In this document: one piece after another, positions 1 to 6,875 of the stretch
Numbering within the stretch: the first letter of the stretch is position 1
How the letters are laid out: each line of letters opens with the position of its first letter
DNA from: Mycolicibacterium malmesburyense
GTDB lineage: Bacteria > Actinomycetota > Actinomycetes > Mycobacteriales > Mycobacteriaceae
NCBI RefSeq assembly: GCF_001050015.1
Contig: NZ_CVTB01000008.1
Coordinates: 1 to 8,664 of the forward strand
DNA length: 8,664 nucleotides
Direction of reading: 5' to 3'
Program-made: the position numbers and the translations under genes
Notes under the pieces: generated by a model
The model's input: the letters and a program-made list of their open reading frames with translations, nothing else
Database searches by the model: none
What the model was told of the DNA's origin: nothing

Positions 1-1244
1 CGCCGCCGGCCGCGACCGCGAATCCCGCCGTCGTCCCGGTGGCCGACTCGGCGCCCAAGCCGCTGCCGGACCGGCTGGCCGCGAAGCTGGCCCCCGTCCT
101 GGCCGACCCGAACCTCGGTGACCTCACCGGACGGGTCTCCGACGCGATGACCGACACCCCGTTGTGGGAGCAGCGCGCCGACGTGCCGATGCAGCCGGCG
201 TCGACGAACAAGACGCTCACCGCGGCCGCTGCGCTGCTGGTTCTGGACCGCGACGCGCGGCTCACCACGCGCGTGTTCACCGGAAGCCGGCCCGGCGTCG
301 TCGTGCTTCAGGGCGGCGGCGACCCGACGCTGTCGGCGGCCCCCGCGGGTGAGGAGACTTGGTACCGGGACGCCGCGCGCATCAGCGATCTGGCCGAACA
401 GGTGCGCGGCAGCGGCATCGAGGTGACCTCCGTGCTGGTCGACACCAGCACCTACAGCGGGCCGACCATGGCGCGGGGATGGGATCCGCTCGACATCGAC
501 GGCGGCGACATCGCGCCGATGGAGTCGGTCATGCTCGACGGCGGCCGCACCCAGCCGGTGAGCGTCGACTCGGCCCGGTCCCGAACACCCGCGCTCGACG
601 CCGGCCGGGCGCTCGCGGAGGCGCTGAAGATCGACCCGGCGAAGGTCAGCGTGCAGCCTCGCAGCGCCCGCGGGGGCAAGGAACTCGCCGCGGTTTTTTC
701 TCCACCGCTGATGTCGCGGTTGCGCGACATGATGAACGCCTCCGACAACGTCATGGCCGAGGCCATCGGGCGCGAGGTCGCCGCGGCCGCCAACCGGCCA
801 CAGAGCTTCGACGGCGCCGCCAGCGCGGTCCTCGGTGCCCTCGACGACGCCGGGGTGGACATCACCGGCGCGAAGCTGTTCGATTCCAGCGGACTGTCGG
901 TGGATGACCGGCTCACCGCGGAGACGCTCGACGAAGTGGTTCAGGCGGCGGCCGGCGACGATCATCCGAAGCTGCGGCCGTTGGTCGACCTGCTGCCCAT
1001 CGCGGGCGGCAGCGGGACACTGTCGAACCGCTATCTGGACACCGACATCGTCAAGCCCGCAGCCGGTTTCCTGCGCGCCAAGACCGGATCGCTGACCGGT
1101 ACCAACACGCTGGCCGGCATCGTCACCGACTCGAGCGGGCGGGTGCTCACGTTCGCGTTGATCTCCAACAACGCCGGCCCGACCGGTCGCATCGCGCTCG
1201 ACAACCTGGCGGCCACCCTGCGAGCCTGCGGATGCAGCGCGTGA
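1..1244 (+). CDS. dacB: D-alanyl-D-alanine carboxypeptidase/endopeptidase, PBP4 (peptidase S13) family, 5'-partial
   Basis: This is a serine penicillin-binding protein of the S13 class, which removes the terminal D-Ala from peptidoglycan stem peptides or cuts cross-links outside the membrane. All three catalytic signatures are visible: SxxK as STNK (bases 201-212, nucleophile Ser and general-base Lys), SxN as SDN (741-749), and KTG (1080-1088). The wide spacing between SxxK and SxN, about 180 residues, is typical of S13 enzymes, which carry inserted domains there. The frame is open to the left edge (first full codon at base 3), so the GTG at 39 is unlikely to be the true start. About 413 residues are visible against roughly 460 in the M. 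tuberculosis homologue Rv3627c, so the N-terminal signal or anchor segment should lie upstream. The visible N-terminus is Ala/Pro-rich, like a linker after such a segment. The stop overlaps the start of the next gene. The family call is strong; carboxypeptidase versus endopeptidase activity is not decided by sequence. Confidence 0.93.
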   Translation, partial: PPAATANPAVVPVADSAPKPLPDRLAAKLAPVLADPNLGDLTGRVSDAMTDTPLWEQRADVPMQPASTNKTLTAAAALLVLDRDARLTTRVFTGSRPGVVVLQGGGDPTLSAAPAGEETWYRDAARISDLAEQVRGSGIEVTSVLVDTSTYSGPTMARGWDPLDIDGGDIAPMESVMLDGGRTQPVSVDSARSRTPALDAGRALAEALKIDPAKVSVQPRSARGGKELAAVFSPPLMSRLRDMMNASDNVMAEAIGREVAAAANRPQSFDGAASAVLGALDDAGVDITGAKLFDSSGLSVDDRLTAETLDEVVQAAAGDDHPKLRPLVDLLPIAGGSGTLSNRYLDTDIVKPAAGFLRAKTGSLTGTNTLAGIVTDSSGRVLTFALISNNAGPTGRIALDNLAATLRACGCSA

Positions 1245-2296
1245 CCGCCAAGTCCTCGCTGTCCGTCGGCCGCGCGGTCGACTGGAATTTCGCGGCCACC
1301 GTGGGGGAGAGGCTCGCGCGGCCCGGTCCGGCATCGACCGACTACACCCGTCATCAGGTGATCGAGCAGTTGTCCGAGGCGTCGCGGTCCGCGGAAATCC
1401 CGGTGCGCGAGGTCACCGGGATGACCGAGGGTGGCGACATTCCCGAGGCGCGAATCATCGACCGCCCGCAGTGGATTCGCGCGGCCACGCAGTCGATGCG
1501 GGTGATGACCGGCGGCGCGGAGAAACCCCGAGGCGTCATCAGCGGGCGCATCACGGGGGCGCAGACCGGTGCGGTGCTCGCGTTCATCTCCTCGGGAATC
1601 CTCGGTCAGTACGATCCGTTCGGGGTCCAGGGCGGCGAACTCCTGCTGGTCTACCCGAACGTGATCGCCGTCGAGCGCCAATTGCGGGTGCAGCCCTACG
1701 ACTTCCGGCTGTGGGTGTGCCTGCACGAGGTCACCCACCGCGTGCAGTTTCGCGCCAACCCGTGGCTGGCCGACCACATGTCCAGCGCGCTCGGCGTGCT
1801 CACCGAAGAGAGCTCCGACGACATCGCCGAGATGGTGTCGCGCCTCGCCGAATTCGTGCGCAGCCGCCGCAGTGAATCGAATGGCGCTGCGGCGGACGCC
1901 AATTCGAACGGCATGATCGGGCTGTTGCGGGCGGTGCAATCCGAACCGCAGCGCGAGGCCCTCGACCAGCTGCTGGTGCTGGGCACGCTGCTGGAAGGCC
2001 ACGCCGACCATGTGATGGACGCGGTCGGCCCCGCGGTCGTGCCGTCGGTCGCGACCATCCGCAAGCGGTTCGACGAGCGGCGCCAACGCAAGCAGTCGCC
2101 GCTGCAGCGGGTGATGCGGATGCTCCTCGGCATCGACGCCAAGCTCAGCCAGTACACCCGGGGCAAGGCCTTCGTCGACCATGTGGTCTCCACGGTCGGG
2201 ATGAGCCGGTTCAACGCCGTGTGGACGGGTCCCGAAACCTTGCCCCTGCCAACCGAGATCGACGAGCCGCAACGATGGATCGACAGGGTGCTGTAG
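1232..2296 (+). CDS. Zinc-dependent metalloprotease-like protein, DUF2342 / coenzyme F420 biosynthesis-associated family
   Basis: The 354-residue protein contains an HExxH zinc motif, HEVTH at residues 165-169, within a segment reading LHEVTHRVQFRANPWL. A later conserved-looking EGHADHVMD segment (255-263) could supply the third zinc ligand, probably Glu255 (inference). This fits the DUF2342 zincin-like family, whose actinobacterial branch is catalogued as 'coenzyme F420 biosynthesis associated' because of its phylogenetic distribution, and it corresponds to M. tuberculosis Rv3626c (about 350 aa). No signal peptide or clear membrane segment is seen, so it is probably cytoplasmic. No substrate is known and no protease activity can be claimed. 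Two in-frame starts are possible: ATG at 1232 (13-base overlap with dacB) or GTG at 1241, which forms a GTGA stop/start overlap. Neither has a clear Shine-Dalgarno sequence, so translation coupled to dacB is likely. The C-terminus overlaps tilS. Confidence 0.88.
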   Translation: MQRVTAKSSLSVGRAVDWNFAATVGERLARPGPASTDYTRHQVIEQLSEASRSAEIPVREVTGMTEGGDIPEARIIDRPQWIRAATQSMRVMTGGAEKPRGVISGRITGAQTGAVLAFISSGILGQYDPFGVQGGELLLVYPNVIAVERQLRVQPYDFRLWVCLHEVTHRVQFRANPWLADHMSSALGVLTEESSDDIAEMVSRLAEFVRSRRSESNGAAADANSNGMIGLLRAVQSEPQREALDQLLVLGTLLEGHADHVMDAVGPAVVPSVATIRKRFDERRQRKQSPLQRVMRMLLGIDAKLSQYTRGKAFVDHVVSTVGMSRFNAVWTGPETLPLPTEIDEPQRWIDRVL

Positions 2297-3261
2297 CCGC
2301 ACTCCGAGCGGCGATCGCGGCGTTCGACCGGGACTTCCACGGTGGCGACCAGTGGTGTGTGGCGCTGTCCGGAGGCGCCGACTCGCTGGCCCTGGCCGCC
2401 GTCGCGGCCGGCCTCAAACCAACCACCGCGTTGATCGTCGACCACCAATTGCAGCCGGATTCCGGGGCCGTTGCCCAAACCGCCCGGCAGCTAGCGGTCG
2501 CATCGGGATGCGTTGCGGCGCAGGTGATCACGGTGGACGTCGGGGCCGAAGGCGGCCCCGAAGCGGCCGCGCGCACCGCACGCTACCGCGCGCTCGACGC
2601 GGCACGCGACGACATGCCGGTGCTGTTGGGGCACACACTGGACGACCAGGCCGAAACGGTGCTGCTGGGTCTGGGCCGTGGCTCGGGACCGCGGTCGATC
2701 GCCGGCATGCGCCCCTGGGACCCGCCATGGGGCCGACCCCTGCTCGGTGTCCGGCGGACGGTGACGCGGGCCGCGTGCGCCGAGCTCGGCCTCACCCCGT
2801 GGGAGGATCCGCACAACGCCGACCGCAGGTACACCCGCGTTCGCCTGCGCGAGGAGGTGCTGCCGCTGCTCGAAGAGGTGCTCGGCGGTGGGGTCGCCGA
2901 GGCGCTGGCCCGCACCGCGGGGGCGCTGCGCGCCGACACCGACACCCTCGACGAGCTGGCTGACCACGCGCTGGGCGGGGTGCGCCGCGGCGACGGACTC
3001 GACAGCGCGGAGTTGGCCGCGCTCCCGGAAGCGTTGCGGCTGCGGGTGATTCGGCGCTGGTTGCTCGACGGCGGCGCCGTCGGGCTCACCGACAAGCAGA
3101 TCCGCGCCGTCGACGCCCTCGTGACGGCGTGGCGCGGCCAGGGCGGCGTCGCCGTCGGATCACCACTTCGCGAGCGACGGCTGATCGCGGGCCGCAGCGA
3201 CGGCATTCTGACCCTGCACACCGAGCCGGTACGAACCATGAAAAACTGTGCCCGTGCCTGA
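2275..3261 (+). CDS. tilS: tRNA(Ile)-lysidine synthetase
   Basis: TilS uses ATP to attach lysine to C34 of the CAU-anticodon tRNA-Ile, changing its reading from AUG to AUA and its charging from Met to Ile; it is normally essential. The 328-residue product shows the N-type ATP pyrophosphatase P-loop SGGADS (residues 32-37), the family motif [10 protein letters not shown] (119-128), and [16 protein letters not shown] (177-192), the usual tRNA/lysidine-site signature. The length is close to the about 323 aa of the M. tuberculosis protein (Rv3625c, formerly mesJ). As in other actinobacteria, it lacks the longer C-terminal domains of the E. coli enzyme. I chose ATG 2275 rather than the upstream GTG 2221: the 18 extra residues are not family-like and would enlarge the overlap. 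With ATG 2275 the gene overlaps its upstream neighbour by 22 bases. It runs 14 bases into hpt, a pairing (tilS-hpt) common in many bacteria. Confidence 0.95.
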   Translation: MDRQGAVAALRAAIAAFDRDFHGGDQWCVALSGGADSLALAAVAAGLKPTTALIVDHQLQPDSGAVAQTARQLAVASGCVAAQVITVDVGAEGGPEAAARTARYRALDAARDDMPVLLGHTLDDQAETVLLGLGRGSGPRSIAGMRPWDPPWGRPLLGVRRTVTRAACAELGLTPWEDPHNADRRYTRVRLREEVLPLLEEVLGGGVAEALARTAGALRADTDTLDELADHALGGVRRGDGLDSAELAALPEALRLRVIRRWLLDGGAVGLTDKQIRAVDALVTAWRGQGGVAVGSPLRERRLIAGRSDGILTLHTEPVRTMKNCARA

Positions 3262-3838
3262 GCAATCCGCGGAGCCGTATACCGGCGACATCAAGTCGGT
3301 GCTGCTGTCGTCCGACGAGATCCAGGCCAAGATCGCCGAACTCGGCGCGCTCATCGGGGAGCAATACCGCGACGCCGTGACCGAGAACGGCCAAGATCTG
3401 CTGCTGGTGACCGTGCTCAAGGGTGCGGTCTTCTTCGTCACGGACCTGGCCCGCGCGATTCCACTGCCGACGCAGATGGAGTTCATGGCGGTCAGCTCGT
3501 ACGGATCGTCGACGTCGTCGTCCGGTGTGGTGCGCATCCTCAAGGACCTCGACCGCGACATCAACGGTCGCGACGTGCTCATCGTCGAGGACATCGTCGA
3601 CTCCGGGCTCACCCTGTCGTGGCTGCTGCGCAATCTGGCGACCCGCCATCCCCGTTCGCTGCGGGTGTGCGCGCTGCTGCGCAAACCCGACGCCGTGCGC
3701 GCCGACGTCGACATCGCGCACGTCGGCTTCGACATCCCCAACGAGTTCGTCGTCGGCTACGGCCTGGACTACGCCGAGCGCTATCGCGACCTCAACTACA
3801 TCGGCACCCTGGATCCGAAGGTGTACGAGCAGCACTGA
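3248..3838 (+). CDS. hpt: Hypoxanthine (guanine) phosphoribosyltransferase
   Basis: This cytoplasmic type I phosphoribosyltransferase converts hypoxanthine or guanine plus PRPP to IMP or GMP in purine salvage. The 196-residue protein has the PRPP-binding signature [13 protein letters not shown] (residues 110-122), with the two acidic residues Glu-Asp that coordinate Mg-ribose. It also has the LKG cis-peptide loop (58-60), the flexible catalytic-loop sequence [10 protein letters not shown] (84-93), a purine-site lysine in RKPDAV (145-150), and the C-terminal block [16 protein letters not shown] (160-175). The length matches the mycobacterial enzyme (about 200 aa; Rv3624c). The start is GTG at 3248, with a second GTG at 3254. 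Neither is preceded by a clear Shine-Dalgarno sequence, and the gene begins inside the end of tilS, which suggests coupled translation. The next gene follows after about 19 bases. Confidence 0.96.
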   Translation: MPVPEQSAEPYTGDIKSVLLSSDEIQAKIAELGALIGEQYRDAVTENGQDLLLVTVLKGAVFFVTDLARAIPLPTQMEFMAVSSYGSSTSSSGVVRILKDLDRDINGRDVLIVEDIVDSGLTLSWLLRNLATRHPRSLRVCALLRKPDAVRADVDIAHVGFDIPNEFVVGYGLDYAERYRDLNYIGTLDPKVYEQH

Positions 3839-3850
3839 ACGGCGCAAGAT

Positions 3851-3854
3851 GAGG
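3851..3854 (+). promoter_or_regulatory. Probable Shine-Dalgarno (GAGG) for the molybdoenzyme gene
   Basis: GAGG, part of a GAGGGG run, lies three bases before ATG 3858. The spacing is short but usable, and the alternative ATG 3849 has no purine-rich site in front, so this element supports the downstream start. Confidence is modest because the spacer is tight and neighbouring genes in this operon also lack good sites. Confidence 0.4.
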
Positions 3855-3857
3855 GGC

Positions 3858-6077
3858 ATGCGCGAAACAGCCCTTCGTATCTGCCCCCTCTGTGAGGCCA
3901 CCTGCGGCCTGGTCCTGACCATCGACGACGGCCGCGTCACCGGCGCCCGCGGCGACCGCGACGACGTGTTCAGCCACGGCTTCATCTGCCCCAAGGGGGC
4001 CAGCTTCGCCGAGCTCGACAACGACCCCGACCGGTTGGCCCGGCCGATGGTCCGGCGTGACGGCGTGCTGACGGAGACGACCTGGGAGGAAGCGTTCGCC
4101 GCGGCCGCCGAGGGCCTCGGCGGCGCCCTCGCCGAACACGGCGGTGCGGCGGTCGGCGTCTACCTCGGCAACCCGAACGCCCACACCATCGCGGGCGGGC
4201 TGTACCCGCCGCTGGTCGTCAAGGCGCTCGGCACCCGCCAGGTGTACTCGGCGAGCACCCTCGACCAGATGCCCAAGCACGTCGCGCTCGGCCTGATGTT
4301 CGGCAGCCCGGTCGCGTTCACCGTCCCCGACCTCGACCGCACCGACTACCTCGTGGTCATCGGCGCGAATCCGCTTGTGTCCAACGGCAGCCTGGCGACC
4401 GCGGCCGACTTCCCCGGGAAGCTGCGCGCGCTGCGCAAGCGCGGCGGGCGCCTCGTGGTCATCGACCCCGCCCGCACCCGCACCGCCGAACTCGCCGACC
4501 GCCACCTCGCCCCGAGGCCGGGCACCGACGCCGCGCTGCTGTTCGCGGTCGTCCACGTGCTGTTCGACGAGGACCTCGCCGACCTGAAGGACCTCGACGG
4601 GGACGTCGAGGGCATCGACCAGGTGCGTGCGCTCGCCGCCGACTTCGCACCGGAGACCGTCGCGGCGTACTGCGGGGTGCCCGCGGACGACATCCGCACG
4701 CTCGCCCGCGAGCTCGCAGCGGCGCCCTCGGCGGCCGTGTACGGCCGGATCGGCACGTCCACAGTCGAATTCGGCACGCTGGGCAGCTGGCTCGTCGACG
4801 TCGTGAACGTGCTCACCGGCAACCTGGACCGCCCGGGCGGCGCGATGTTCCCGCTGTCCCCGATCGCGCCCGCGCCCCGCCCGCCGAAGCCGGGCCGCGG
4901 TTTCCTCACCGGCCGCTGGCGCAGCCGCGTCTCGGGTCATCCCGAAGCGCTCTCGGAGTTTCCGGCCGCGGCGCTGGCCGAGGAGATCGACACCCCGGGC
5001 GACGGGCAGATCAAGGCCGTGATCACGATCGCGGGCAACCCGGTGCTGTCGGCGCCCGACGGTGAACGCCTCGCCAAGGCCCTCGACAGCGTCGAGTTCA
5101 TGCTCAGCGTCGACCCGTATCTCAACGAGACGACCCGCCACGCCGACGTGATACTGCCGCCGCCTCCACCGTCGCGCAGCGCGCACTTCGACCTCGCGCT
5201 CAACGCCCTCGCGGTGCGCAACAATGCCCGGTACTCACCGCCGGCCCTCCCGCTCTCCGACCGCCCCGACGAGGCCGAGATCCTCTCGCGCATCGCGCTG
5301 ATCATCTACGGCCTCGGTCCGGACGCCGATCCGATGGTGGTGGACGACCAGGTGATCGCCGCGACGCTGGCCAAGGAGACCGCCGACCCGGGCTCGCCGG
5401 TCGCCGGTCGATCCGTCGACGAACTGACCGCGATGCTGCCGACCGGACCCGGTTACGAACGGCGCCTGGACATGATGCTGCGCCTCGGCGCGTACGGCGA
5501 TGCGTTCGGCGCCAGACCCGATGGCCTCACGCTGGCCAAGCTCAAGGCCGCACCGCACGGCATCGACCTGGGCCCGCTGCGACCGCGGCTGTCCGAGGTG
5601 CTGCGCACGCCGTCCGGCCGAATCGAACTCGCACCGCCTCAACTGACCGCCGACGTGGCACGGCTGCGGGCTGCGCTCGGCACGCGTTTCGACGGGTTCG
5701 TGCTCATCGGCCGGCGGCACCTGCGCTCGAACAACAGCTGGATGCACAACCTGCCCGCGCTCTCGGGCGGGTCGAACCGGTGCACGCTGCGCATCCATCC
5801 CGACGACGCGGCCGAGCTCGGCCTGACCGGCACCGCCGTCGTCAAGGGCCCCGGCGGTGAGCTGCTGGCGCCCATCGAGATCACGCCGGACATGCGACGC
5901 GGCGTGGTGTCGTTGCCGCACGGCTGGGGCCATGACCGCGACGGCACGGGCCAGCGGGTCGCGGCCGGCGCGCCCGGCGTGAACGTCAACCAGCTCAACG
6001 ACGGCAACCATCTCGATCCGCTGTCGGGCACCGCGGTGCTCAACGGCATCCCGGTCGACATCGCGCCCGCCGGCTGA
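3858..6077 (+). CDS. Molybdopterin (bis-MGD) oxidoreductase with N-terminal [4Fe-4S] site, substrate unknown
   Basis: This is a 739-residue member of the DMSO reductase/formate dehydrogenase superfamily (COG0243). The N-terminus has Cys9, Cys12, Cys16 and Cys44 in the CxxCxxxC-x27-C spacing of the [4Fe-4S] (Fe4S4) domain. A Pro-Lys-Gly follows, whose Lys46 is the usual electron-relay residue between cluster and cofactor. Further molybdopterin-binding segments are VVIGANPLVSNGS (166-178), a VVIDPARTRTAELAD-type strand-turn (200-214) and PGTDAALL (221-228). The C-terminal dinucleotide-binding domain spans roughly 610-735 (NNSWMHNLPALSGG, then HGWGH and NQLND). No twin-arginine signal is present, so the enzyme should be cytoplasmic. 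The region where the Mo ligand usually sits reads STLDQMPKH (133-141), with no Cys. I prefer ATG 3858, which has GAGG at 3851-3854; ATG 3849 would add three residues. It resembles my recollection of mycobacterial Rv0197-type proteins. No partner subunit is nearby, and the electron donor or acceptor is unknown. Confidence 0.9.
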   Translation: MRETALRICPLCEATCGLVLTIDDGRVTGARGDRDDVFSHGFICPKGASFAELDNDPDRLARPMVRRDGVLTETTWEEAFAAAAEGLGGALAEHGGAAVGVYLGNPNAHTIAGGLYPPLVVKALGTRQVYSASTLDQMPKHVALGLMFGSPVAFTVPDLDRTDYLVVIGANPLVSNGSLATAADFPGKLRALRKRGGRLVVIDPARTRTAELADRHLAPRPGTDAALLFAVVHVLFDEDLADLKDLDGDVEGIDQVRALAADFAPETVAAYCGVPADDIRTLARELAAAPSAAVYGRIGTSTVEFGTLGSWLVDVVNVLTGNLDRPGGAMFPLSPIAPAPRPPKPGRGFLTGRWRSRVSGHPEALSEFPAAALAEEIDTPGDGQIKAVITIAGNPVLSAPDGERLAKALDSVEFMLSVDPYLNETTRHADVILPPPPPSRSAHFDLALNALAVRNNARYSPPALPLSDRPDEAEILSRIALIIYGLGPDADPMVVDDQVIAATLAKETADPGSPVAGRSVDELTAMLPTGPGYERRLDMMLRLGAYGDAFGARPDGLTLAKLKAAPHGIDLGPLRPRLSEVLRTPSGRIELAPPQLTADVARLRAALGTRFDGFVLIGRRHLRSNNSWMHNLPALSGGSNRCTLRIHPDDAAELGLTGTAVVKGPGGELLAPIEITPDMRRGVVSLPHGWGHDRDGTGQRVAAGAPGVNVNQLNDGNHLDPLSGTAVLNGIPVDIAPAG

Positions 6078-6083
6078 GCCGGC
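6069..6083 (+). terminator. Inverted repeat looping out the oxidoreductase stop codon (candidate terminator arm)
   Basis: GCCGGC (6069-6074), TGA (6075-6077) and GCCGGC (6078-6083) form a six-base-pair all-G/C stem with a three-base loop that is exactly the stop codon. No T-tract follows, so it is not a classic intrinsic terminator. GC stems without U-tails have been proposed as terminators in mycobacteria. The position at the end of a long operon facing a convergent gene fits that role, but the stem is short. Confidence 0.4.
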
Positions 6084-6096
6084 AAACAGAAGCGGG

Positions 6097-6113
6097 CTAG
6101 CTCGAGAAGCTAG
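6097..6113. terminator. Inverted repeat spanning the lpqG stop codon (candidate bidirectional terminator)
   Basis: CTAGCT (6097-6102) and AGCTAG (6108-6113) are perfect reverse complements separated by five bases (CGAGA). The right arm contains the lpqG stop codon (TAG read on the - strand, 6112-6110). The element sits between two converging genes only 32 bases apart, so it could serve transcripts from either side. The stem is only moderately stable and has no T-run, so the terminator role is inferred from position. Confidence 0.35.
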
Positions 6114-6859
6114 GTCAACTCGTAGACCACGGTCACGTTGAAGCCGACGGCCTGCTGACCCGGCTCGAACGGCACCGCAGCCATCTCGGCGGCCGGACCC
6201 CGCGGGGTCGGATACGGCGTCGGCGGGTTCGACGCAGGCACCTCGGATATCGAGATCACCTTGCCGAGGTCCAATTCGGCCAGCAGCGCGTACTGTTCGG
6301 CGCGGCTCTTGGCGTCGTTGAAGGCGCGGGCGCGCGCTTCGCGAACCAGTTGCGAATCGTCCTCGATGGCGAGCGTGACGTTGTTGATGCGGGTGGCGTT
6401 GCCGCCCCGGCTCGCGATGATCCCGAACACCTCGGGCGCCGTGTTGAGCTCGCGCACTTTGACGTCGATCGTGTTCGTCGCCCGATAGCCGTTGATGGCC
6501 GAGCTGTCGCCACCGGCGTACTGCGGCTGCACTCTGACTTGAGAGGTGTTGATGTCCTTGCGGTCGATGCCGGAACCGACCAGGGCGTCGATGACACCGC
6601 GCTGCAGCTGGCTGGTCTGGTTGAGCGCGCCCGCGGCGTCGGCGGAGGTGACCTCCATCGCCGCCTCGATGGTCAGCGTGTCCGGCGTGCCCAGCACCTC
6701 ACCGCTGCCGACGACGGTCACCTGACGCGTCGTGCCGTCGTCGTTGTTGGTCAGCGCGGGAGCCGACTTCGCGTCACAAGCCGAGAGCAGCACGACGAGG
6801 CCCACGGCCGCGGCCGCGAGGATTCGGGAGGGTGTCTTCGCGCGGGCAGCGATTGGCAT
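6110..6859 (-). CDS. lpqG: SIMPL-domain (DUF541) lipoprotein LpqG
   Basis: The 249-residue precursor has a basic N-terminus, a hydrophobic stretch of about 14 residues and the lipobox LSAC, with Cys28 as the lipidated residue (LLSAC at 24-28). It should be an outer-leaflet membrane lipoprotein after signal peptidase II cleavage. The rest matches the SIMPL/DUF541 fold, an oligomerising domain of unclear biochemical function. It begins with the typical TVVGSGEVLGTPDTLTIE block (48-65) and ends with the usual FNVTVVYEL strand. Mycobacterial LpqG (Rv3623) is about 240 aa and also converges on hpt in M. tuberculosis, as far as I recall. I chose ATG 6859 over GTG 6868 because AGGG at 6871-6868 is eight bases upstream of the ATG. 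It lies 16 bases after the dehydrogenase gene and is probably co-transcribed with it. Confidence 0.9.
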   Translation of the reverse strand: MPIAARAKTPSRILAAAAVGLVVLLSACDAKSAPALTNNDDGTTRQVTVVGSGEVLGTPDTLTIEAAMEVTSADAAGALNQTSQLQRGVIDALVGSGIDRKDINTSQVRVQPQYAGGDSSAINGYRATNTIDVKVRELNTAPEVFGIIASRGGNATRINNVTLAIEDDSQLVREARARAFNDAKSRAEQYALLAELDLGKVISISEVPASNPPTPYPTPRGPAAEMAAVPFEPGQQAVGFNVTVVYELT

Positions 6860-6867
6860 GGCTGGCA

Positions 6868-6871
6868 CCCT
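6868..6871 (-). promoter_or_regulatory. Shine-Dalgarno (AGGG) deciding the lpqG start
   Basis: Read on the - strand, GGTAGGG ends eight bases before ATG 6859. The alternative GTG at 6868 would overlap this element, so the site favours the ATG and an 18-residue hydrophilic-to-hydrophobic lead into the signal sequence. Confidence 0.5.
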
Positions 6872-6875
6872 ACCG

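Noticed and set aside
39..41. GTG as the real dacB start
   Set aside because: The frame stays open to the window edge, and a protein beginning here would lack the export signal this extracytoplasmic enzyme needs.
2221..2274. GTG start at 2221 for tilS
   Set aside because: Would add 18 non-conserved residues and a 76-base overlap with the preceding gene; ATG 2275 gives the usual length.
1031..2302. Long open frame on the - strand opposite dacB and the zincin gene
   Set aside because: Its composition (His/Arg/Asp-rich, no motif) is what the antisense of high-GC genes gives. The + strand genes here carry clear catalytic motifs.
3423..3857. Extension of the molybdoenzyme frame upstream through hpt
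   Set aside because: The upstream translation is a Ser/Arg/Thr-rich shadow of hpt. The Fe-S domain begins right at ATG 3858, as expected for a complete protein.
5150..5175. Proline-rich stretch from a CCGCCGCCTCCACCG run in the molybdoenzyme as a repeat or slippage site
   Set aside because: Only five Pro codons with mixed third bases, in frame and in a loop that is commonly Pro-containing in this family; no tandem repeat structure.
3792..5186. 464-codon open frame on the - strand opposite the molybdoenzyme
   Set aside because: Low-complexity Arg/Ala/Val/Glu composition with no recognisable domain; an antisense shadow of a strongly supported gene.
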